Source of the DNA: Rahnella ecdela
GTDB lineage: Bacteria > Pseudomonadota > Gammaproteobacteria > Enterobacterales > Enterobacteriaceae
Assembly: GCF_019049625.1 (NCBI RefSeq)
Contig: NZ_JAFMOY010000133.1
Span: 62,001-126,000 of the forward strand
Direction: 5' to 3'
Length of the DNA stretch: 64,000 bases
Part shown: positions 56,766 through 64,000 of the stretch, one piece after another
Layout of the letters: every line of letters begins with the position of its first letter
Position numbering within the stretch: position 1 is the first letter of the stretch
Translations under genes and position numbers: made by a program
Notes under the pieces: generated by a model
Seen by the model: only the letters and a program-made list of their open reading frames with translations
Told to the model about the DNA's origin: nothing
The model's database searches: none

Positions 56766-58157
56766 TTATTTACGGCGCCAGGTGGTGCCGTTGGCTCCAT
56801 CTTCTAAGACGATCCCCATTTCATTCAGGCGATCGCGCGCCTTGTCCGCCATGCCCCAGTCTTTGCTGGCGCGGGCATCGTTACGCTGTTTGATCAACGC
56901 TTCGATTTCTGCGACTTCATCGTCGTTATCCGCCTGAGCACCGGATTTCAGGAACTGCTCCGGATCCTGCGCCAGCAAGCCCAGCACACCGGCCAGCTGA
57001 CGCAGTTCTGCTGCCAGACCGTCGGCCGCCGCCATATCTTCCGTTTTCAGGCGGTTGATGTCGCGCGCCATATCGAACAGTACGGAATAGGCTTCCGGCG
57101 TGTTGAAGTCGTCGTCCATCGCAGCACGGAAACGCGCCACGAACGCTTCGCCACCGGCTGGCGTTGCACTGGCGTTAGTACCGCGCAGCGCGGTGTACAG
57201 ACGCTCCATCGACGTACGCGCCAGCTTCAGGTTCTCTTCGCTGTAGTTCAGCTGGCTGCGGTAATGGCCTGACATCAGGAAGTAACGCACGCTTTCAGCA
57301 TCGTAATATTTCAGGACATCGCGCACGGTAAAGAAATTATCCAGTGATTTGGACATCTTTTCGCGGTCGATCATCACCATCCCGGAGTGCATCCAGGTGT
57401 TCACATACGGGCCGTCGTGCGCGCAGCTGGACTGAGCAATTTCGTTTTCGTGGTGCGGGAACATCAGGTCAGATCCGCCGCCGTGAATGTCGAAATGCGC
57501 GCCGAGTTGTTTGCAATTCATCGCCGAACATTCGATATGCCAGCCCGGACGGCCTTCGCCCCACGGTGAGGTCCAGCTTGGTTCGCCCGGCTTGGACATT
57601 TTCCACAGCACGAAGTCCATCGGATTGCGCTTCACGTTGGCTTCAACTTCGACACGTGCGCCAGCCTGCAACTGATCCAAATCCTGACGGGACAACACAC
57701 CGTAATCCGGATCGCTTTCCACCCAGAACATCACATCGCCGTTCGACGCCACATACGCGTGATCACGGTCGATCAGTTTCTGCACGATATCAATGATTTC
57801 ATGAATGTGACCGGTCGCGCGCGGCTCGGAATCCGGTGGCAAAATGTTCAGTGCAGCAAAATCAGCGTGCATTTCTGCGATCATGCGATCGGTCAATGCC
57901 ATGAAGGTTTCGCCATTTTCAGCGGCACGTTTAATGATTTTATCGTCGATATCGGTGATGTTACGCACATACTTCAGGTCATAACCGACGTAACGCAGGT
58001 AACGCGATACTACGTCGAAAGACACAAAGGTGCGACCGTGGCCGATATGACACAGGTCGTAAACAGTGATCCCACACACGTACATCCCGACTTTACCGGC
58101 ATGAATTGGCTTGAATTCCTCTTTTTGGCGACTCAGGGTATTAAAAATCTTCAGCAT
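56766..58157 (-). CDS. cysS: Cysteinyl-tRNA synthetase
   Basis: CysS charges tRNA-Cys. The 463-residue class I synthetase has [18 protein letters not shown] near residue 28 (zinc Cys and HIGH motif), [14 protein letters not shown] near 205, [22 protein letters not shown] near 225 with the other zinc ligands, and KMSKS in [13 protein letters not shown] near 267. The length is two residues more than in E. coli. It is divergent from ppiB, the conserved Enterobacterales arrangement. Confidence 0.98.
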   Translation of the reverse strand: MLKIFNTLSRQKEEFKPIHAGKVGMYVCGITVYDLCHIGHGRTFVSFDVVSRYLRYVGYDLKYVRNITDIDDKIIKRAAENGETFMALTDRMIAEMHADFAALNILPPDSEPRATGHIHEIIDIVQKLIDRDHAYVASNGDVMFWVESDPDYGVLSRQDLDQLQAGARVEVEANVKRNPMDFVLWKMSKPGEPSWTSPWGEGRPGWHIECSAMNCKQLGAHFDIHGGGSDLMFPHHENEIAQSSCAHDGPYVNTWMHSGMVMIDREKMSKSLDNFFTVRDVLKYYDAESVRYFLMSGHYRSQLNYSEENLKLARTSMERLYTALRGTNASATPAGGEAFVARFRAAMDDDFNTPEAYSVLFDMARDINRLKTEDMAAADGLAAELRQLAGVLGLLAQDPEQFLKSGAQADNDDEVAEIEALIKQRNDARASKDWGMADKARDRLNEMGIVLEDGANGTTWRRK

Positions 58158-58384
58158 CAGGCTATTCCGTGTGTTGGGCGTAGAAAATGACGTTGGCGCA
58201 TTTAAGCGACATTAACGGCCATAATATAACGAAAATGATTTCACCGAAACGGCATAAGGCCGCCAGACGGGCTTTAGTGGTCACAAAGGCGCTGCTGACG
58301 GCAACTTTTGAGTTATGGTATAAGAAAAGGCTATAGTAGCCGCTCTAACACAGAGCACACATCAACATTAGCAGGATGATAATT

Positions 58385-58879
58385 ATGGTCACTTTCCACA
58401 CCAACCACGGCGACATCGTCATTAAAACTTTCGCTGACAAAGCGCCAGCCACGGTTGAAAACTTCCTGAACTATTGCCGTAAAGGCTTCTACGACAACAC
58501 AATTTTCCATCGTGTGATTAACGGTTTCATGATCCAGGGCGGCGGTTTTGAGCCCGGCATGAACCAGAAAAACACCGATACGCCTATCGATAACGAAGCA
58601 GACAACGGCCTGAAAAACACCAAAGGCACGCTGGCGATGGCTCGTACTAACGATCCGCATTCTGCTACTGCACAGTTCTTCATCAACGTCACTGACAACG
58701 ATTTCCTGAACCACAGCGGCAAAAACGCGCAAGGTTGGGGTTACTGCGTATTCGCAGAAGTGGTTGAAGGCCAGGACGTTGTTGACGCAATCAAAGCCGT
58801 CAAAACTGGTCGCAGCGGTATGCACCAGGACGTTCCAAAAGAAGATGTTGTGATCAAAAGCGTCACAGTCATCGAATAA
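58385..58879 (+). CDS. ppiB: Peptidyl-prolyl cis-trans isomerase B (cytosolic cyclophilin)
   Basis: PpiB catalyses proline isomerisation during protein folding. The 164-residue cyclophilin has the E. coli length and motifs: [35 protein letters not shown] with the catalytic Arg near residue 44, and [19 protein letters not shown]. The start was set at 58385, with AGGA eight bases upstream, rather than at 58376. lpxH follows 11 bp later, as in E. coli. Confidence 0.97.
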   Translation: MVTFHTNHGDIVIKTFADKAPATVENFLNYCRKGFYDNTIFHRVINGFMIQGGGFEPGMNQKNTDTPIDNEADNGLKNTKGTLAMARTNDPHSATAQFFINVTDNDFLNHSGKNAQGWGYCVFAEVVEGQDVVDAIKAVKTGRSGMHQDVPKEDVVIKSVTVIE

Positions 58880-58890
58880 TTAACGTCGGG

Positions 58891-59613
58891 ATGACCACGT
58901 TTTTTATCGCAGATATCCATCTTTGCGCACAGGAACCGGCAATCACTGCCGGTTTTCTGCGTTTTCTGCGTGAAGATGCGCCGCAGGCCGACGCCCTGTA
59001 CATTCTCGGCGATCTGTTCGAAGCCTGGATTGGTGACGACGATCCGCAGCCGCTTCATGCCGAAATCTCTGCCGCACTCAATAAGTTACACCAGCAAGGT
59101 GTGCCCTGCTTCTTCATTCACGGCAACCGCGATTTTCTGCTCGGCAGACGCTTCGCGCGCGACAGCCTGATGACGCTGCTGCCGGAGAAAAAAGTGCTCG
59201 AGCTGTATGGTCGCCGCGTTCTGATACTGCACGGCGACACGCTGTGTACCGACGACATCGCTTATCAAAACTTCCGCAAAAAAGTCCACAATCCGTTAAT
59301 TCAGAAACTGTTCCTGATGCTGCCATTGAAATGGCGACTGGGTATTGCCGCCAGAATGCGCGCCAACAGCAAAGCATCTAATCAGGGAAAATCACTGGAA
59401 ATTATGGATGTGAACCCGCAGGCTGTGGTCAGCGAAATGCAGGCGGCAGGCGTCGAGTGGATGATCCACGGCCATACCCATCGCCCGGCGATCCACGATG
59501 TACCTCTGGACAATAAAACCGGCCACCGTGTAGTTCTCGGCGCATGGCACGAACAAGGCTCGATGGTGAAAGTCACCGCCGATAACGTCGAGCTGATCAG
59601 CTTCCCGTTTTAA
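58891..59613 (+). CDS. lpxH: UDP-2,3-diacylglucosamine diphosphatase
   Basis: LpxH removes UMP from UDP-2,3-diacylglucosamine to give lipid X in lipid A synthesis. The 240-residue calcineurin-like enzyme has its dinuclear manganese ligands in FFIADIHL (D8, H10), [13 protein letters not shown] near residue 40, [11 protein letters not shown] near 78, LHGDT near 114 and [12 protein letters not shown] near 195. It is a peripheral inner-membrane protein, probably in an operon with ppiB. Confidence 0.97.
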   Translation: MTTFFIADIHLCAQEPAITAGFLRFLREDAPQADALYILGDLFEAWIGDDDPQPLHAEISAALNKLHQQGVPCFFIHGNRDFLLGRRFARDSLMTLLPEKKVLELYGRRVLILHGDTLCTDDIAYQNFRKKVHNPLIQKLFLMLPLKWRLGIAARMRANSKASNQGKSLEIMDVNPQAVVSEMQAAGVEWMIHGHTHRPAIHDVPLDNKTGHRVVLGAWHEQGSMVKVTADNVELISFPF

Positions 59614-59626
59614 GTCATCTCAAAAT

Positions 59627-59749
59627 TACCCGAAAGAATTCGAGTTGCTGGAAGGCGACAAGCTCATGAACCCCTGGGAATTTAGCTGACTAAGTGACCG
59701 GGGTGAATGAGCGCAGTCAACGCATCAGCAGCTCTAAGTATGAAGGGTA
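59627..59749. repeat. Palindromic intergenic repeat overlapping the miaE 3' end
   Basis: This element of about 123 bp has imperfect terminal inverted repeats: the left end (TACCC...GAGTTGCTG, 59627-59650) and the complement of the right end (TACCC...GAGCTGCTG, 59726-59749). The inner part is GC-richer and can fold into a long hairpin. It looks like the short palindromic repeat family I recall from Yersinia, Serratia and related genomes. Its right end covers the miaE stop and the last five or so codons. Confidence 0.7.
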
Positions 59750-60357
59750 ACGGGTACGCCTGAATGGAAGCGGAACTGTTCATCCGGTGTGAGGATCAGT
59801 TCCGCTTCAATCCTGCCAAACTCTTCCACACGCTCACTGATATCCGTTACCGCATATTGGTCGGCCAGCGCCAGATAATCGGCAAAATGACGTGATTCTG
59901 AGCGCAACAGCGACGTATAAAAGCGCGACAGAGTTTCATCGAGATACGGTGCAATCTTGGCAAATCGCTCACACGAACGCGCTTCGATGTACGCCCCGAT
60001 AATCAGACGGTCGACCAGAATATTCAGGTCATCGTGATGGCGGGTATGTTTAATCATGCCACTGGCGTAGCGCGACGGTGAAAGCTGGGTATACGTGATA
60101 TTGCGTTTCTGCATGATTTCCACCACCTGCTCAAAGTGATGAAGCTCCTCACGCGCCAGACGCGCCGCACAAAACAGCAATTCGGTGCGATCCAGATATT
60201 TAGTCATCAGGCTCATCGCCGTCGCCGCCGCTTTCTTTTCACAGTTCGCGTGGTCAATCAGCATGACCGTCTGATTTTCCAGCGCCACATCCACCCACAA
60301 TGCGGGCGTTTCACAGTGAAGAAAATCATAAATCGGTGCCAGTAAAGCCTGCGTCAT
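59734..60357 (-). CDS. miaE: tRNA 2-methylthio-isopentenyladenosine hydroxylase
   Basis: MiaE hydroxylates the isopentenyl side chain of ms2i6A37 in tRNAs, using oxygen and a diiron centre. The 207-residue helical bundle has the ligand pairs in LAREELHHFEQV near residue 68 and LLRSESRHFADYL near 151, with AYIEARSCERF near 122. E. coli lacks the gene; Salmonella and Yersiniaceae have it. The last few residues (VTLHT) and the stop lie inside a palindromic repeat element, so the C-terminus may have been altered by its insertion. Confidence 0.9.
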   Translation of the reverse strand: MTQALLAPIYDFLHCETPALWVDVALENQTVMLIDHANCEKKAAATAMSLMTKYLDRTELLFCAARLAREELHHFEQVVEIMQKRNITYTQLSPSRYASGMIKHTRHHDDLNILVDRLIIGAYIEARSCERFAKIAPYLDETLSRFYTSLLRSESRHFADYLALADQYAVTDISERVEEFGRIEAELILTPDEQFRFHSGVPVTLHT

Positions 60358-60452
60358 AAATCAGATTCCAGTCAAATTAGTCATTAATATATTGGCTCGG
60401 ATTATACAAATCTGCGGCAAACTTCTCATCAAAAATGCGCCGTATTCCGGCG

Positions 60453-60468
60453 ACGCAACCGTTTTCCT
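60453..60468 (+). promoter_or_regulatory. PurR operator upstream of purE
   Basis: ACGCAACCGTTTTCCT at 60453-60468 fits the PurR consensus ACGCAANCGTTTTCNT at every fixed position. It lies 70 bp before the purE start, and a -10-like TATGAT follows at about 60484-60489. Confidence 0.85.
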
Positions 60469-60537
60469 CCCTCGCGGAGCGTGCTATGATTTGCGCCCTC
60501 GCAGTTTCTATTTCCGAACCACAGGAGCTTTACAGAC

Positions 60538-61047
60538 ATGTCATCCAACGTTACCCCGGCAAAAATCGCCATCGTTATGGGGTCTAAAAGTGACTGGGCG
60601 ACCATGCAGTTCGCCGCCGAAGTCCTCACAACGCTGAATATTCCTTTCCATGTCGATATCGTCTCCGCTCACCGCACACCGGACAAATTGTTCACTTTCG
60701 CTGAGCAGGCTTCTGCCAATGGTTTTGATGTGATCATCGCAGGCGCAGGCGGCGCGGCGCATCTGCCGGGTATGCTGGCGGCAAAAACGCTGGTGCCGGT
60801 ACTCGGTGTTCCGGTGCAAAGTGCGGCCCTGAGTGGCATCGACAGTCTGTATTCCATCGTACAAATGCCGCGTGGTATTCCGGTCGGTACGCTGGCGATT
60901 GGTAAAGCCGGTGCCGCTAACGCCGCGTTGCTGGCTGCACAAATTCTGGCACTGCACGATGCTGAAATTGCCAAAAATCTGGCCGCATGGCGCACTGCGC
61001 AAACTGACGAAGTGCTGAACAATCCCGATCCGCGGGAGGAAGCATGA
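60538..61047 (+). CDS. purE: N5-carboxyaminoimidazole ribonucleotide mutase
   Basis: PurE converts N5-CAIR to CAIR in purine synthesis. The 169-residue chain has the family N-terminus [28 protein letters not shown] with the catalytic His near residue 45, and [14 protein letters not shown] near 70. AGGAG lies upstream of the start. The stop overlaps the purK start in ATGA (61044-61047), which couples the two enzymes that work in sequence. Confidence 0.98.
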   Translation: MSSNVTPAKIAIVMGSKSDWATMQFAAEVLTTLNIPFHVDIVSAHRTPDKLFTFAEQASANGFDVIIAGAGGAAHLPGMLAAKTLVPVLGVPVQSAALSGIDSLYSIVQMPRGIPVGTLAIGKAGAANAALLAAQILALHDAEIAKNLAAWRTAQTDEVLNNPDPREEA

Positions 61048-62108
61048 AGCCGGTTTGCGTACTCGGAAACGGCCAGTTAGGCAGAATGCTGCGTCAGGCC
61101 GGTGAACCGCTGGGGATCGCCGTTTATCCCGTCGGGCTCGATGCCGAACCGGAAGCCGTGCCTTATCAGCAAAGCGTCATCACCGCAGAAATCGAACGCT
61201 GGCCGGAGACCGCGCTGACCCGCGAACTGGCGACACACAAAGCGTTTGTTAACCGCGAAATTTTCCCGCGTCTGGCCGACCGCCTGACGCAAAAACAGCT
61301 GCTTGATCAGCTTGGTCTGGCGACCGCGCCGTGGCAGTTACTGGCTGATGCCGCACAATGGCCGCAGGTCTTTTCAGAGATTGGCGAACTGGCGATTGTT
61401 AAACGCCGCGTCGGCGGCTACGACGGCCGTGGTCAGTGGCGTCTGCGTTGCGGCGAAGAAAATACATTGCCGCAGGATTGCTACGGCGCATGTATCGTTG
61501 AGCAGGGTATCAATTTCTCCGGCGAAGTTTCGCTGGTGGGTGCGCGCGGACACGACGGCAAAACCGTGTTTTATCCGCTGACGCACAACCTGCATCAGGA
61601 CGGCATTCTGCGCACCAGCGTGGCACTGCCGAAGCCGGACGCCGCCCTGCAACAGCAGGCGGAAAGCATGTTGTCGGCCATCCTCAACGAACTGAATTAT
61701 GTCGGCGTGATGGCGATGGAATGTTTCGTGGTCAGCGAAGGTTTGCTGATCAACGAACTGGCTCCGCGCGTGCATAACAGCGGGCACTGGACGCAAAACG
61801 GTGCATCCTACAGCCAGTTTGAAATGCACCTTCGCGCCATTCTCGGTCTGCCACTGCCGAAACCGGTAGTCAGTACCCCGTCGGTGATGGTGAATCTCAT
61901 TGGTACGGATGTGTCACAAGAGTGGCTGAACCTGCCGTTGGTGAATCTACACTGGTACGAGAAAGACGTGCGTCCGGGTCGTAAAGTCGGACACCTGAAT
62001 CTCAACGATGCCAGCGCCAGCCTGCTGAAAGAAAACCTGACTGCACTGATCCCGATGCTGCCAGCAGAATACGCCAGCGGTATTGAATGGGCGATTGAGA
62101 AGCTTTAA
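61044..62108 (+). CDS. purK: N5-carboxyaminoimidazole ribonucleotide synthase
   Basis: PurK carboxylates AIR with bicarbonate and ATP to N5-CAIR, the substrate of PurE. The 354-residue ATP-grasp enzyme begins [24 protein letters not shown]. It has [17 protein letters not shown] near residue 118, the Mg site [33 protein letters not shown] near 230-260, and a small C-terminal domain. It is in an operon with purE. Confidence 0.98.
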   Translation: MKPVCVLGNGQLGRMLRQAGEPLGIAVYPVGLDAEPEAVPYQQSVITAEIERWPETALTRELATHKAFVNREIFPRLADRLTQKQLLDQLGLATAPWQLLADAAQWPQVFSEIGELAIVKRRVGGYDGRGQWRLRCGEENTLPQDCYGACIVEQGINFSGEVSLVGARGHDGKTVFYPLTHNLHQDGILRTSVALPKPDAALQQQAESMLSAILNELNYVGVMAMECFVVSEGLLINELAPRVHNSGHWTQNGASYSQFEMHLRAILGLPLPKPVVSTPSVMVNLIGTDVSQEWLNLPLVNLHWYEKDVRPGRKVGHLNLNDASASLLKENLTALIPMLPAEYASGIEWAIEKL

Positions 62109-62150
62109 GGCGATCTGTTCCTCCCCCTTCGCAGGGGAGGAGCAAAACCA

Positions 62151-64000
62151 TCAACTGTCGTACTGGCGGAACAAGGCCCGTCCCCGCAGCAACCGCACAC
62201 CCAGCCAGCCGCCACAGACGGACAACAGCACCGCGCTGACTACCGGTACCGCAATCCACATCAGGTAATTCGGTTCCCACGGGAAATCGAACACTTTGCG
62301 TTGCAGCAGCCATAATGCGGCTTCCGCGCCAATTGCTGCGGCGATACCTGCGACCAGTCCGAGCACGGCAAATTCGCACCACAGTGTCCGGTGAAGCATT
62401 TTTTTGCTGGCACCCAGAGTGCGGTACACGATCAGTTCCTGACGGCGCTGTCGCATGCCGACCTGAATCTGCGCCAGCAACAGCAAGCCGCCGCACAGCA
62501 TCACCAGCAGCACCATCACTTCCAGCGCCCTGCTCACCTGCTGCAATACCTGTCCGACCTGACGCAGAATCGAACCTATATCCAGCAAACTCAGCGTCGG
62601 GAACTGGCGGTTAAGCTGTGTAATGGTGCTGACATCCCCGTGATAACGGAAACTGGTCAGCCAGCTTTGCGGCTGTGCATCCAGCGCGCCCGGCGGGAAG
62701 ATGAAGTAGAAATTCGGCTTCAGGCTGTCCCAGTCCACTTTACGCAGGCTGGTAATTTTCGCGCTGAATTCCTGCGTATCGCCGCTGAATGTTACAGTAT
62801 CGCCAAGTTTCAGCCCAAGACGCCCCGCCAGCCCTTCGTCAATCGACACTTCACCGGCTTTCGGCGGCCCGTTACCTGCGACCAGCGGATTATGATCCGG
62901 CAGTCCTTCCATCCAGGTCAGATTCAGCTCACGGTTCACTGCTTCCCCGCCCGCGTCGTCCGGCTTGATGATATCCGTAGCGACCTTATCGTTAATCTTC
63001 GTCAGGCGAACCCGCACAATCGGATAGAAGGTTTCCGGCTCCGCTTTATGCTGATGCAGGAAATCCGTGACCTGCGGAATTTGCTCTTTGGTGATGTTGA
63101 GCAGGAAGTAATTCGGGCTGTCCGGCGGCAGCTGTTGCTCCCAGCGATCCAGCAAATCTCCGCGCATCACCAGCAGCAATGCCAGCAACATAAACGACAT
63201 CGAGAACGCGGCCAGCTGGCTTAGCGTCACCCATGGCTGGCGCAGCAGACGGTTAACCGCAAGGCGCAGCGGCAACTGACGGAAGGTGAGTTTGCGTAAT
63301 AACAGCAGCGCGCCCCAGCCAATCACACCGAGCAACAGCGAAAGCACCAGCACGCCGGCCAGCAGTGACCAGAGCAGCGAACTGCCGCCCATCAGCGCGG
63401 CCAGCAGACCAACGACGACCAGCACCATCACCGGCAGGAAATAACGCAGCGGCCAAACATTGGCCACCACATCCTGACGCAGCACCCGCAGCGGCTGGGT
63501 GGCCAGTAACTGGCGGTAAGGACGTATGCCGATCAGCAGGGAAATCACCACCATCGCGCCCATCGACCATACCCACGGCCAGCCACCGGCAGGCGGCAAG
63601 GCCGCAGGCAGAACCGGCGCCAGCACTTTCATCAGTACTGCCTCAAATACCAGGCCGACCACGCTGCCGCAAATTCCCGCCAGCACCAGCACTGCCAGCC
63701 ACTGACCGATAATCAGTTTTTGCAGCGCCTTTTTCCCGGCACCCAGCGTTTTCAGCACTGCGACCAAATCGTAACGGCTGCGGCAGTAATGCCCCATCGA
63801 CACAGCAATGGCAGCAATCGACAACATCAGTGTCAGCAGTGCTGACAGCGTGAGGAACTGCTGGGAGCGCTGCAACGATTTACCCAGCGCGCCTTCGGAA
63901 TCTTCCATTCCGCTCCAGCGCTGATCGGGCTTGAGCAAACCTTTGATTGCCTCGCCATAGGTCTGAATGGCCTGCGGCGAACCGGCAAACATATAACGAT
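62151..64000 (-). CDS. ybbP: ABC transporter permease YbbP, 5' end outside the window
   Basis: This is the C-terminal part (about 615 residues) of a FtsX-like permease; the frame is open through the right edge, so the start lies beyond the window. Two blocks of membrane helices are seen: SALLTLMLSIAAIAVSMGHYCRSRYDLVAVLKTLGAGKKAL with following helices, and the last three helices near VMVLLVMLCGGLLLLAQIQVG. A periplasmic domain lies between them (RWEQQLPPDSPNYFLLNI...). It matches E. coli YbbP, partner of the ATPase YbbA, and lies close to purEK as in E. coli. Confidence 0.9.
   Translation of the reverse strand, partial: RYMFAGSPQAIQTYGEAIKGLLKPDQRWSGMEDSEGALGKSLQRSQQFLTLSALLTLMLSIAAIAVSMGHYCRSRYDLVAVLKTLGAGKKALQKLIIGQWLAVLVLAGICGSVVGLVFEAVLMKVLAPVLPAALPPAGGWPWVWSMGAMVVISLLIGIRPYRQLLATQPLRVLRQDVVANVWPLRYFLPVMVLVVVGLLAALMGGSSLLWSLLAGVLVLSLLLGVIGWGALLLLRKLTFRQLPLRLAVNRLLRQPWVTLSQLAAFSMSFMLLALLLVMRGDLLDRWEQQLPPDSPNYFLLNITKEQIPQVTDFLHQHKAEPETFYPIVRVRLTKINDKVATDIIKPDDAGGEAVNRELNLTWMEGLPDHNPLVAGNGPPKAGEVSIDEGLAGRLGLKLGDTVTFSGDTQEFSAKITSLRKVDWDSLKPNFYFIFPPGALDAQPQSWLTSFRYHGDVSTITQLNRQFPTLSLLDIGSILRQVGQVLQQVSRALEVMVLLVMLCGGLLLLAQIQVGMRQRRQELIVYRTLGASKKMLHRTLWCEFAVLGLVAGIAAAIGAEAALWLLQRKVFDFPWEPNYLMWIAVPVVSAVLLSVCGGWLGVRLLRGRALFRQYDS

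Overview
The window is a chromosomal segment of an enterobacterium. The protein sequences and gene order (folD-ybcJ, nudK, acrD-ypfM-yffB-dapE, tmcA-ypfJ-purC-bamC-dapA-gcvR-bcp-perM-bepA-hda-uraA-upp-purMN-ppk-ppx-yfgF-yfgG, cysS-ppiB-lpxH-purEK) are Enterobacterales housekeeping genes. The presence of miaE, and the block that E. coli keeps near nudK/acrD/ppk sitting next to the cysS-purE block, point to the Yersiniaceae (Serratia/Rahnella/Yersinia side) rather than Escherichia. Genus is an inference. No rRNA, insertion sequence, prophage or CRISPR array was seen; one tRNA was found.

Layout. (1) 1-12.6 kb is accessory: a chaperone-usher fimbrial operon (major pilin, chaperone, usher, FimH-type adhesin, minor pilin) followed by a CRP-fold IprA/YaiV-type regulator, then a hexapeptide acetyltransferase, a YagU-family membrane protein, a DUF2461 protein, and a phospho-beta-glucoside cassette (PTS IIB and IIC plus a GH1 hydrolase, no IIA). 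It is bounded by tRNA-Arg(UCU). (2) 12.7-18.6 kb: a lactate/hydroxyacid dehydrogenase, folD-ybcJ, two secreted proteins of unknown function, nudK and a small winged-helix protein. (3) 18.8-31.7 kb: acrD with an RNA leader, the 19-residue ypfM, yffB-dapE-M15 peptidase-ypfN, a two-gene insertion (TPR/RimK-type ATP-grasp ligase plus a SerC-type aminotransferase), ypfH, tmcA, a DUF441 protein and ypfJ. (4) 31.9-49 kb: purC, bamC-dapA, gcvR, bcp, perM, bepA-arsC, hda, uraA-upp, purMN, speG and ppk-ppx. (5) 48.9-56.7 kb: cyclic-di-GMP enzymes (yfgF phosphodiesterase and a DgcE-type cyclase lacking the EAL domain), yfgG-mgtE metal genes and alkA. (6) 56.7-64 kb: cysS, ppiB-lpxH, miaE, purEK and a truncated ybbP.

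How it fits together. Purine synthesis is spread over purC, purMN and purEK; PurR-type operators are readable before purM and purE. Lysine/diaminopimelate synthesis is represented by dapA and dapE. The most unusual part is the ATP-grasp/SerC pair at 25.0-27.4 kb: both genes keep their key motifs, are separated by 2 bases, and interrupt an otherwise conserved ypfN-ypfH junction, so they are a candidate for an undescribed amino-acid ligation pathway. Other points of interest are a CTG start for hda, a TTG start for gcvR behind a terminator-like hairpin, a terminator-like leader before acrD, and a 123-bp palindromic repeat that supplies the C-terminal codons of miaE.
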